27,400 nucleotides of DNA from CAG-791 sp963657295 (lineage in GTDB: Bacteria; Bacillota; Clostridia; Lachnospirales; Lachnospiraceae). The DNA lies in contig CAVKMX010000014.1 of the NCBI GenBank assembly GCA_963657295.1, forward strand, positions 1-27,400. Reading direction: 5' to 3'. A program made the position numbers and the translations under genes. Positions 1-7,175 of the stretch are shown in pieces. The stretch's first letter is position 1; the number at the start of each line of letters is the position of its first letter. The notes beneath the pieces were generated by a model, which worked only from the letters and a program-made list of their open reading frames with translations, had not been told where the DNA came from and ran no database searches.

Positions 1-1
1 T

Positions 2-532
2 CAGCAATTATTGGAAGAATTGGAAACCTTAAAGGATGCAAAGCAGATTATTGAAAACTACAAGAAGGACTATCAGCAGTATTTGGGAGATGTGCCGGAT
101 TTCATCATGAAAAATGATGAGTCCGGATTCTACAGTCGTCTGGGATTTGCCAATGTAGATGAGAGCGTTCTCACGGTGGAGTATAAATTCTCATATACAT
201 CGAATGGAGGACTGGCACAAAGGTCTTTCACTGTTCCTATGACCGAGGAAACCATTGTGGAACTCATCCAGACGCTTCAGAGTAAGCTGACAGCAAGCGC
301 CTTTGCAAAAGAACAGCGCACTCTTATGACGAGAAAATTGAGGGAGAAGATCAAAAAACGAGACAATTTTACTTGCTGCATTTGTGGGAATTCCACACAC
401 GCGGAACCAAATTTATTGCTGGAAATTGATCACATTACTCCGGTGGCAAAAGGCGGTTGTACAGTGGAAGAGAATCTGCAGACGTTATGCTGGAAATGCA
501 ACCGGGCAAAGAGCGATAAGATTACAGCGTAG
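2..532 (+). CDS. HNH endonuclease, 5' end outside the window
   Basis: The reading frame is open from the window edge. The only start-like codon is a TTG at 11, so the gene probably begins upstream. Counting from base 11, the C-terminal third is an HNH nuclease fold: a zinc pair at C122/C125, the catalytic D140-H141 followed by I-x-P-V-x-x-G-G, N155, a second zinc pair at C160/C163 and a closing N164-x-x-K167. This is the McrA-like arrangement found in phage, mobile-element and restriction nucleases. The N-terminal 110 residues are unrecognised: a short helical stretch, then a probable beta-rich part. Base composition is much lower in GC than the rest of the window (19 of the first 60 bases are G or C, against 34 of 60 at 661-720), which suggests acquired DNA. 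The nuclease class is secure; the biological role (restriction, mobile element or housekeeping) is not. Confidence 0.8.
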   Translation, partial: QQLLEELETLKDAKQIIENYKKDYQQYLGDVPDFIMKNDESGFYSRLGFANVDESVLTVEYKFSYTSNGGLAQRSFTVPMTEETIVELIQTLQSKLTASAFAKEQRTLMTRKLREKIKKRDNFTCCICGNSTHAEPNLLLEIDHITPVAKGGCTVEENLQTLCWKCNRAKSDKITA

Positions 533-551
533 GCCATTGGTTGAATTTTGC

Positions 552-590
552 GGTTGGAATGAGTACGCCATCGTGCGCAGCATTCCAGCC
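552..590 (+). terminator. possible hairpin after the HNH gene
   Basis: A 10-base arm at 552-561 pairs with 581-590 with one G-T wobble; the loop is 19 bases. No T tract follows, so it is a weak terminator candidate. It lies where composition changes from AT-richer to GC-rich. Confidence 0.3.
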
Positions 591-648
591 GCTTGCTTCA
601 GATATACGTCATGCTTCTGAGGTATGATGGATAAATAAGGAGGGCGGC

Positions 649-1653
649 ATGAACTTTTCCAATCAAAGAGAGACGACACAGGTGTGGCTGGACGGCATTT
701 TCGGCCTGGCAACGGGGGATGCGCTGGGGTGTCCGGTGCAGTTCAACAGCAGGGAAGAGATGGATGCGAATCCGGTCACGGATATGATCGGTCACGGGAC
801 CTTTGATATGCCGGCGGGGAGCTGGACCGATGACACCAGCCTTGCGCTGGCTACGATGGACAGCATTCTGCGCTACGGACGGCTGGATCCGGTGGCGGTG
901 ATGAAGTGCTACGGCCAATGGCTTCTGAAGGGGGAATATACACCGTTTGGAAAGGCCTATGACATCGGCCGCGGGACAATGGATGCGATCCTGTGCTTCC
1001 TCAGCAACGATTTTGATGTGACAACCTGCGGCGGTGCAGAGGCCGGGAACAACGGGAACGGGTCCCTGATGCGCATTCTGCCGACCTGTCTGTATCTGCT
1101 GGGAACCGGGACGGCGGAGGAAGAGGCGGTACGGACGGTCGAGCAGATTTCCGCATTGACGCATGCGCATCCGAGGGCGAAGCTGGCCTGCGGAATTTAC
1201 TATTATCTTGTGAAGGCGGTCCTGGAAGCGGAGCCGTCCGCGGACGCGTCTCTGACGGAGGTTCTGCAGAGGGGCATCAACGAAGCGATGCTGCACTACG
1301 AAAAGGAGACGGAATATCAGCACGATCTTCTCTTTTATGAGAGATGCCGGGATCTGTCGGCGCTGCAGGGAGTGAAGAGAGAGAACATCCGCAGCTCAGG
1401 ATATGTCGTAGACTCTCTGGAGGCAGCGCTTTGGTGTGCGATTACGACGGGCTCCTATGAAGAGGCCATGCTGCGGTGCATCAATCTGGGGGAGGACACG
1501 GACACCATCGCGGCCATCAGCGGCGGACTGTGCGGTCTTTATTACGGCCTGGATGCCATTCCGGTGAGCTGGAGGCAGCAGCTGGCCCGCAAAATTTACA
1601 TCAAGGATCTGTGTGAAAGAATGGCACAGCTGCAGACAGGAAGAACTGAATGA
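649..1653 (+). CDS. ADP-ribosylglycohydrolase (DraG) family protein
   Basis: A 334-residue member of the ADP-ribosylglycohydrolase superfamily. These are all-helical, dinuclear Mg/Mn enzymes that cleave N- or O-glycosidic bonds to ADP-ribose or related ribosides. Family signatures are intact: GDALG at 23-27, the metal-binding TDD at 60-62 in GSWTDDTS, a GNGSLMR loop near 136-142, HxH at 172-174 and the C-terminal GEDTDT at 291-296. The ATG has a strong ribosome binding site (AAGGAGGG). Its stop overlaps the start of the PTS gene in an ATGA, so the two are probably translationally coupled. That context suggests cleavage of a PTS-imported phospho-glycoside rather than protein de-ADP-ribosylation. 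This role is inferred; no target protein or ADP-ribosyltransferase gene is nearby. Confidence 0.88.
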   Translation: MNFSNQRETTQVWLDGIFGLATGDALGCPVQFNSREEMDANPVTDMIGHGTFDMPAGSWTDDTSLALATMDSILRYGRLDPVAVMKCYGQWLLKGEYTPFGKAYDIGRGTMDAILCFLSNDFDVTTCGGAEAGNNGNGSLMRILPTCLYLLGTGTAEEEAVRTVEQISALTHAHPRAKLACGIYYYLVKAVLEAEPSADASLTEVLQRGINEAMLHYEKETEYQHDLLFYERCRDLSALQGVKRENIRSSGYVVDSLEAALWCAITTGSYEEAMLRCINLGEDTDTIAAISGGLCGLYYGLDAIPVSWRQQLARKIYIKDLCERMAQLQTGRTE

Positions 1654-3575
1654 AGGACATTGAAATTGTCGATCGGCTGATCCGGCAGCTCGGAGGCGCG
1701 GACAATATTGCATACGTGACGAACTGTATGACAAGGCTGCGCATTATCGTGCGGGAGGAGGCGTATGTACGGGAGGAGGAGCTGAGGAGCACGGAAAAGG
1801 TGCTCGGCCTCGTGCACGATCGTCCGAATTCCTATGAGATCGTGGTGGGCCCGGGCAGCAGCCGCAAGTTCGCCGACCTCTGTCACAGCAGGGGGCTGGG
1901 CATGTCTGCGTCCTTCTCCGGGGACTGGAAGCAGAATAAGGCATCCCTTGCCGCGAACGGGACAGGCAATCCGGTGAAGAACGGGCTGAAGGTTCTCGGC
2001 GACATCTTTGTCCCTCTCATCCCCGGTGTGATTGTGGCCGGACTCTGCGCGGGCTTTGCCTCCCTGATGACACAGCTGATTCCGGATTATAAGGACAGCA
2101 CCGGCTGGTATCTGCTGTGGCAGCTGCTGATGCTGATCAACATTTCCTTCATGACATATATTACGGCCTGGACCGGATATCGGGCGGCAGAGCGCTTCGC
2201 GGCGACGCCGATTCTGGGCGGCATGCTGGGGATGATGACCTCGCTGCAGAACATCAGCGAAATTTCCCGGCTTCTGGGACTGTACAATGAGGACTCTCCG
2301 CTCAGCTCCATCCTGCAGGCAGGAAAGGGCGGTATTCTGGCCGTGATCTGCGGCGTGTTCATCATGTCGCATGTCGAGAGGTTCATTCGCAGGAGAATGC
2401 CGGCGAATCTGGACGTCGTATTCACACCTCTCCTGACGATGTTCCTCTGCGTCGTACCGCACGTCCTCATCGTCATGCCTGCGGTCGGCCTCGTTTCGGC
2501 CGGCATTTCATGGACCATCGGTGAGGCCTGCGTATCGGACAATATTGTGGTAAGGGCGGTTGTGGGGTACGTGGCCTCCGCCGTGTTCCTGCCCCTGGTG
2601 GCCTGCGGCATGCATCACGGCATGATTGCGCTGTACACGGTGCAGCTGCAGGAGCTGGGCCGCGTGCTGCTCTACCCTGCTCTGGCCATGGCAGGCGCCG
2701 GGCAGGTCGGCGCCGCCCTGGCCCTGTATGTGAAGGCGAAGCGTCTGGGGCATCGGAAGCTCTGCGCAGTGATCGGGGGCGCTCTGCCGGCGGGGGTGCT
2801 GGGCGTCGGTGAACCGCTGATTTACGGCGTTACGCTTCCCATGGGGCGTCCGTTTCTGACGGCCGGCCTGGGCGCAGGCTTCGGCGGAGCCTTTGTCACG
2901 GTGTGCGAGGTTGCCTCCACGACCTGGGGGCCGTCGGGCCTGCTGGGCGTGTTCGTCATGACGGCCGGCCGGGGAGGGGCACTGCAAAGTGCTGCGAGAT
3001 ATGTGACGGGACTGGGCATCAGCTGCGTGATGGCGTTTCTCATTACCATGGTCCGGATCCAGGATGAGACGGTGGCCGATGCCCTGGGAGGAATGGAAAT
3101 CCATGCACAGCAGGGGCATGCAGAGCAGGAGCAGGAAGAGTACCATGCTCCGTCGGCCGCTCCGCGCAGAATGGTCCGGCACGGGGAGAGCATTCTGCTC
3201 GAGGAGATTCCGTTCGAAAATATTCCGTCTGAGGGTCTTCCATTCAGGAATGTTCCGTCTGAGAGCCGTCCGTTCAGGGACCTTCCGCCTGAGAGCCTTC
3301 CGCACGGAGCGCAGGAGGAATGCTGGTTTTCCTATACCGTGAAGGATCCGGTCGGAATGCATGCCCGGCCGGCCGGTGCACTGGCCGGAACGGCGGCCGG
3401 CTTCCGCGCAGAGATCACGATCCGAAACGGAGAGCGCACGGCCTCTGCAAAGAGCATCCTTGAGCTGATGGAGCTCGAGGCGACAAAGGGCTGCAGGCTG
3501 GAGGTTCGTGCGTCCGGAGAGGATGCGGCAGCGGCGGCACAGGCGGTACAGCAGTTTCTGAGCGAGAATCTGTAG
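1650..3575 (+). CDS. PTS EIIB-EIIC-HPr fusion (glucose/MurNAc-type permease)
   Basis: A 641-residue sugar permease of the phosphotransferase system. Residues 1-80 are an EIIB domain with phospho-cysteine C26 in NCMTRLR. Residues about 105-470 form the EIIC membrane channel, with the substrate-site motif GVGEPLIYG at 385-393 and MHHG at 321-324. Residues 515-556 are an acidic proline-rich linker containing three 10-residue repeats. Residues 558-641 are a complete HPr domain: active-site H571 in GMHARP, and S602 in AKSILELM, matching the HPr-kinase regulatory Ser46. The EIIB/EIIC motifs resemble MurNAc-type (MurP) and sucrose-type permeases, but no murQ-like etherase or glycosidase is adjacent, so the substrate is open. 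EIIBC proteins normally end after EIIC or EIIA; a C-terminal HPr is unusual. The start overlaps the upstream glycohydrolase stop, and the EI-EIIA gene follows after 10 bases. Confidence 0.9.
   Translation: MKDIEIVDRLIRQLGGADNIAYVTNCMTRLRIIVREEAYVREEELRSTEKVLGLVHDRPNSYEIVVGPGSSRKFADLCHSRGLGMSASFSGDWKQNKASLAANGTGNPVKNGLKVLGDIFVPLIPGVIVAGLCAGFASLMTQLIPDYKDSTGWYLLWQLLMLINISFMTYITAWTGYRAAERFAATPILGGMLGMMTSLQNISEISRLLGLYNEDSPLSSILQAGKGGILAVICGVFIMSHVERFIRRRMPANLDVVFTPLLTMFLCVVPHVLIVMPAVGLVSAGISWTIGEACVSDNIVVRAVVGYVASAVFLPLVACGMHHGMIALYTVQLQELGRVLLYPALAMAGAGQVGAALALYVKAKRLGHRKLCAVIGGALPAGVLGVGEPLIYGVTLPMGRPFLTAGLGAGFGGAFVTVCEVASTTWGPSGLLGVFVMTAGRGGALQSAARYVTGLGISCVMAFLITMVRIQDETVADALGGMEIHAQQGHAEQEQEEYHAPSAAPRRMVRHGESILLEEIPFENIPSEGLPFRNVPSESRPFRDLPPESLPHGAQEECWFSYTVKDPVGMHARPAGALAGTAAGFRAEITIRNGERTASAKSILELMELEATKGCRLEVRASGEDAAAAAQAVQQFLSENL
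3207..3296 (+). repeat. three tandem 30-bp repeats in the EIIC-HPr linker
   Basis: Three in-frame copies at 3207-3236, 3237-3266 and 3267-3296 encode IPFENIPSEG, LPFRNVPSES and RPFRDLPPES, with the start of a fourth (LPH) after them. The copies differ at several bases, so the expansion is not recent. They make a proline-spaced tether between the EIIC membrane domain and HPr. Confidence 0.85.
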
Positions 3576-3585
3576 GAGGAGCCGG

Positions 3586-5682
3586 ATGGAAACCTTTATT
3601 TGCAGCGTGGCGCAAAAGGGCTTTTTTGCAGGACCGGTGTATTTCCTTTTGCAGGACACCAGGGAGGAGGAACCGGCATCGGACGCTGCGGCGGAGCTGA
3701 ACAGACTTCGTACGGCAGTGCGCTCCCTGCAGCAGAGAATTCAGAAAGGCGACAGGGCGGCGGAGGAGAAGGACGAGGAGACTCCGGGAGGAATCCGGAG
3801 GAGCGGCGGAGCAGGCAGAGAGGATGCGGCAATGGGAGAGGTTGTGCTGTCGATTCTCTCGGATGACGCCTTTCTCTCAAAGGCAGAGCGTGGAATCCGG
3901 GAGAAGCATCTGCGCGCCTCTGCCGCAGTCCGCAGGGCGGCCGAGGAGGAAGCAAGGGCTTTTAGCGGAATGCAGTCGGAATATCTGCGCTCGCGGCAGG
4001 ATGACGTCCGGGGCGTTGCAAGGGAGCTGATTGCCGTTCTGGATGGAGCAGGGACGGCGCCGGCACAGCGGTCCGCCCTTGCTGCCTTTGAGATCAGTCC
4101 CGCGGAGCTGATCGCGGCCGACAGCACACGGATCGGTGGGCTGCTGACAGAAAAAGGATCTGCAGGCTCTCACGCAGCGATTCTGGCGGAGAGTATGGGA
4201 ATTCCCTATCTGTATGGGAACCGGGAGGCGGTTGTAAGGGCGCAGAGCGCCGCCTTCGTGATCCTTGATGCACAGACGGGCAGAGTGATCCTGGATCCGG
4301 ACCCGGAGACCCGCAGGGCCGCAGAGGCCCGCATGGCAGAGGCTGAGAAGGAGCGGGAGGCAGGGCAGGAGAATACGGAACCGGTTTCATGCCGAACCGG
4401 AATCTGCGCCAATATCGCAGATCTGCGTGAGGTTCCGGCCCTGCTCGCGTCAGGAGCGGACGGTGTCGGACTGTTCCGGACAGAGTTCATGTTCATGGAA
4501 AGAGATACGCCGCCCGGCGAAGAGGAGCAGTACGCCGTATACCGGTCTGTCCTGGAAGCCATGGGCAAGAAGCCGGTGGTGATCCGCGCCATGGATCTGG
4601 GATCGGACAAAAGGGCGCCGTGGCTTTCTCTGGGAGAGGAGAACAACCCGGCGCTTGGCCTGCGCGGGGTGCGTGTCCTTCTGGAGAGGGAGGACGTGCT
4701 GCGCCCGCAGCTGCGGGCGTTGCTGCGTGCGGGGGTCGTCGGGAACCTGAAGGTCATGTTCCCGATGATCACCTCCGGATGGGAGATTGATGAACTCCGA
4801 AGGAAGATCCGGGAAGCACAGCAGGCACTGGAGCGGGAGGTCATTCCCTTCCGGCCGTTTGCACTCGGCATCATGGTGGAAACACCGGCAGCCGCCGTTT
4901 GCGCAGAGGAGCTCGCCGAAAAGGTGGATTTCTTCAGCATCGGAACGAACGATCTGACACAGTATACGCTGGCCGTCGACCGGGAGGCGAAGGGGCTGGA
5001 GCGGTACGGCAATCCCTTTCACGAGGCCGTGTTCAGAATGATCGCCATGACGGCTGCGGCGGGACACCGGCACGGCGTGAGAACCTGTGTGTGCGGAAAA
5101 CTTGGCAGCGAGCCGGAGGCCGTAGAGCGTCTGATCCGGATCGGCGTCGACGAACTGTCGGTTCCCCTTTGCAGGATAAGCGAAACGAGAAAGGCAGCTG
5201 CCGCAGCAGAGAAGAGGCAGGCGGATGGAAAAGGATGCTCCCCGGGCAAAGAGACGGCCGCAGAAAGGAAAACCGTAAGGGGAGCCTTCACCAAACGGGA
5301 AATAGCCGCCCCTGCAGACGGGGAATGGGTGCCGATGGAGGCCATACCGGATGCAGCCTTCTCCGGCGGGAAAATGGGGAGGTGCTTTGGCATCCTGCCC
5401 TCAGACGGCAGGATCTACGCGCCGGCTGCGGGGACGGTGTCGAATATCGCAGAGGCCCGGCATGCGGTGCTGATCGCGGCCGATGACGGCGGCAGCATCC
5501 TCGTACATATCGGCATCGGCACGGTGCAGCTGCGGGGAGAACCGTTCCGCCTGCACGTTCAGCAGGGCGAGCATGTGGAACGGGACCAGCTCCTCATGGA
5601 GGCGGATCTGGCCTCCATCCAACGCGCCGGTCTGTCTGCCATGGTCATTGCGGCAGTGCTTCCTCAGGACATCGATCTTTAA
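3586..5682 (+). CDS. PTS enzyme I-EIIA(Glc-type) fusion
   Basis: A 698-residue fusion. Residues 1-535 are PEP-protein phosphotransferase (enzyme I): the phospho-histidine H196 in GSAGSHAAIL, PEP-binding R298 in GLFRTEFMFMER and R334 in VIRAMDLGSDKR, DFFSIGTNDLTQY at 448-460, and the active-site C503 in VCGKLG. Residues about 575-698 are a glucose-type EIIA: FGILPSDGRIYAPAAGTV at 601-618, H626 and the phosphorylatable H641 in VHIGIGTVQL. A charged, low-complexity stretch (about 55-82) interrupts the N-terminal helical part, and a Lys/Ala/Glu-rich linker (537-572) joins the two enzymes. The start has a GGAGGAG ribosome site just after the upstream stop. With its neighbour it supplies every PTS component. 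EI fused to an EIIA is known from multiphosphoryl-transfer proteins; here HPr is on the partner instead. Confidence 0.9.
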   Translation: METFICSVAQKGFFAGPVYFLLQDTREEEPASDAAAELNRLRTAVRSLQQRIQKGDRAAEEKDEETPGGIRRSGGAGREDAAMGEVVLSILSDDAFLSKAERGIREKHLRASAAVRRAAEEEARAFSGMQSEYLRSRQDDVRGVARELIAVLDGAGTAPAQRSALAAFEISPAELIAADSTRIGGLLTEKGSAGSHAAILAESMGIPYLYGNREAVVRAQSAAFVILDAQTGRVILDPDPETRRAAEARMAEAEKEREAGQENTEPVSCRTGICANIADLREVPALLASGADGVGLFRTEFMFMERDTPPGEEEQYAVYRSVLEAMGKKPVVIRAMDLGSDKRAPWLSLGEENNPALGLRGVRVLLEREDVLRPQLRALLRAGVVGNLKVMFPMITSGWEIDELRRKIREAQQALEREVIPFRPFALGIMVETPAAAVCAEELAEKVDFFSIGTNDLTQYTLAVDREAKGLERYGNPFHEAVFRMIAMTAAAGHRHGVRTCVCGKLGSEPEAVERLIRIGVDELSVPLCRISETRKAAAAAEKRQADGKGCSPGKETAAERKTVRGAFTKREIAAPADGEWVPMEAIPDAAFSGGKMGRCFGILPSDGRIYAPAAGTVSNIAEARHAVLIAADDGGSILVHIGIGTVQLRGEPFRLHVQQGEHVERDQLLMEADLASIQRAGLSAMVIAAVLPQDIDL

Positions 5683-5738
5683 ATAACCGGTCGAATAAAC
5701 CTGCCCTTTTTTCTGATTGCACGTGTCAAAAATTCTCA

Positions 5739-5763
5739 GCGCAGCCCGCTGCGCCTGCGTTTT
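5739..5763 (+). terminator. probable terminator of the PTS cluster
   Basis: A 6-bp GC stem (GCGCAG with CTGCGC, CCCG loop) is followed by CTGCG and TTTT. An alternative pairing of CGCAG with CTGCG ends directly at the T run. It lies about 55 bases after the EI-EIIA stop and ahead of the next promoter. Confidence 0.5.
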
Positions 5764-5829
5764 ATCACGAAATACAGACGGTTTTCATGAGATTATCCGT
5801 TCTGCCGGGGTTCACGGCAGGCCTTTGCG

Positions 5830-5858
5830 TTGACACACCAACGCGTTTGCGCTTTAAT
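5830..5858 (+). promoter_or_regulatory. sigma-A promoter of the ABC transporter operon
   Basis: A perfect -35 TTGACA (5830-5835), a 17-base spacer and -10 TTTAAT (5853-5858). The leader to the lipoprotein ATG is about 70 bases. Confidence 0.78.
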
Positions 5859-5872
5859 GTAGTAAAATATTT

Positions 5873-5902
5873 CGTCCGCGCAGCGCAGGGTGGTGCGGGA
5901 CG
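5873..5902 (+). other. leader RNA hairpin before the ABC binding-protein gene
   Basis: CGTCC (5873-5877) pairs with GGACG (5898-5902). Inside it CGCA (5879-5882) pairs with TGCG (5894-5897), with one bulged G. It sits within the short untranslated leader, upstream of the GGGAGGAC ribosome site. It is too short to be a T-box or a known riboswitch; a role in mRNA stability or translation is possible. Confidence 0.35.
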
Positions 5903-5934
5903 GAAGGCAACCATGAATCAGGGAGGACAATATT

Positions 5935-6996
5935 ATGAAAAAAAAGACATTGGCGATGCTGCTGGCATCCTCTGTGCTGGCGATGAGTCTGCTGACAGGA
6001 TGCTCCGGGAGCAGCACGGATACCGCGGCTGCGGCAGAGGATACCGCGGAGGAAGCCTCGGACGATGAGGCTGCGGCAGAGGATACAGGGGACGCGGATG
6101 CACAGAGCGAGGAGAAGTTCACGGTCGGCATCTGCCAGCTGGTCCAGCACAGTGCGCTGGATGCGGCAACCCAGGGCTTTGAGGATGCGCTGACGGAGAA
6201 ATACGGGGACAACGTCACCATTGATTATCAGAACGCACAGGGTGAGTCCACGATGTGCGCCACCATCATCAACGGCTTCGTCAACAACAACTACGATCTG
6301 ATTCTGGCCAATGCAACGGCCGCACTGCAGGCAGCGGTGGCCGCAACGACGGATATTCCGATTCTGGGAACCTCCATTACGGATTACGGAACGGCATTGA
6401 ACATAGACAATTTCTCCGGAACGACCGGCATGAATGTTTCCGGCACCTCGGACCTGGCACCGCTGGATCAGCAGGAGGACATGATCCTCGAGCTGGTGCC
6501 GGATGTGAAGAAGGTTTCGATTCTGTACTGCTCCGGAGAGGCGAATTCCAAATATCAGGCAGAGAAGGTGGAAGGATATCTGGAAGAGGACGGCATTGCC
6601 TACGAGGAATACACCTTTGCAGATTCCAATGACCTGCAGTCGGTGGTAACGGCGGCAGTCGCGGATTGTGATGCCATGTACATCCCCACCGACAACACCG
6701 CGGCGTCCAACATGACGATCGTTGCCAATGTGGCGGAGCCGGCCGGCATTCCGATCATCTGCGGCGAGGAGAACATGACAAGAGCCGGCGGTCTTGCAAC
6801 GCTTTCCATCAGCTATTACGACATTGGCTACGCAGCCGGCCAGCAGGCCATTCAGATCCTTTCGGAGGGCGCTGACATCAGCACCATGGAAATCGGCTTT
6901 GCACCGACGGTGACCAAGGAGTACAACGCGGATTACGCGAAGGCCATCGGCATTACCGTTCCGGATGACTACGTGGAGATTCCGGCAGCCGAATAA
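5935..6996 (+). CDS. ABC transporter substrate-binding lipoprotein (ABC_sub_bind/TrpX-like)
   Basis: A 353-residue exported binding protein. The N-terminus is a lipoprotein signal: MKKK, a hydrophobic stretch and a lipobox LTGC with lipidated C23. A low-complexity Ala/Glu/Asp tether (24-60) follows, then a two-lobed periplasmic-binding-protein fold (62-350) beginning KFTVGICQLVQH. The pattern (DAATQGFEDAL, then LILANATAALQAA, then the PILGTSITD hinge) matches the ABC_sub_bind family, whose characterised member TrpX serves tryptophan uptake in streptococci. The ligand here cannot be read from sequence. The start has a GGGAGGAC ribosome site 8 bases upstream and a strong promoter. The permease and ATPase genes follow, so it is the capture subunit of an importer. 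Confidence 0.9.
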   Translation: MKKKTLAMLLASSVLAMSLLTGCSGSSTDTAAAAEDTAEEASDDEAAAEDTGDADAQSEEKFTVGICQLVQHSALDAATQGFEDALTEKYGDNVTIDYQNAQGESTMCATIINGFVNNNYDLILANATAALQAAVAATTDIPILGTSITDYGTALNIDNFSGTTGMNVSGTSDLAPLDQQEDMILELVPDVKKVSILYCSGEANSKYQAEKVEGYLEEDGIAYEEYTFADSNDLQSVVTAAVADCDAMYIPTDNTAASNMTIVANVAEPAGIPIICGEENMTRAGGLATLSISYYDIGYAAGQQAIQILSEGADISTMEIGFAPTVTKEYNADYAKAIGITVPDDYVEIPAAE

Positions 6997-7016
6997 GAGT
7001 AGAAAAATCGGTACTG

Positions 7017-7025
7017 TGCTATAAT
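7017..7025 (+). promoter_or_regulatory. possible internal promoter (extended -10) before the permease gene
   Basis: TGCTATAAT is an extended -10 element. The 15-base string containing it, 7013-7027, is identical to 13384-13398 at the thiolase promoter. No convincing -35 lies 16-18 bases upstream, so activity is uncertain. Confidence 0.35.
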
Positions 7026-7034
7026 TCATGAAAA

Positions 7035-7110
7035 GGCAGCGCGGGCGCAGCTTTGTGCCTGTGCTGCCTCTTCCTTTGCGCAGGCAGCGGCCCGGGGCCG
7101 GGGGCTGCGC
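7035..7110 (+). other. two GC-rich hairpins between binding-protein and permease genes
   Basis: Hairpin 1 pairs GGCAGC (7035-7040) with GCTGCC (7063-7068), with an inner GGCGCA/TGTGCC stem; pyrimidine-rich TCTTCCTTT follows. Hairpin 2 pairs GCGCAG (7078-7083) with CTGCGC (7105-7110) around a GC-rich core. Such structures after a binding-protein gene commonly lower downstream expression or protect the upstream mRNA; that role is inferred. Confidence 0.5.
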
Positions 7111-7175
7111 AGAGCCCGCGGCGAATGCCGCAGCGATTGCTGTTGGAAGGTACAACGAAAAGAGAGGGAAGTACA

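Noticed and set aside
623..628. TATGAT as a promoter for the glycohydrolase-PTS cluster
   Set aside because: No -35 at suitable distance; TTGCTT is 24 bases upstream. A promoter is likely in 533-648 but cannot be pinned down.
2508..3659. Long reverse-strand open frame opposite the PTS permease gene
   Set aside because: Antisense shadow in GC-rich coding sequence; low-complexity His/Arg/Gln-rich translation without domain motifs, while the + strand has complete PTS domains.
5885..5900. T-box-like GGGTGGTGCGGG in the ABC operon leader
   Set aside because: The leader from the promoter is only about 70 bases; there is no specifier stem, no full T-box sequence and no terminator/antiterminator pair.
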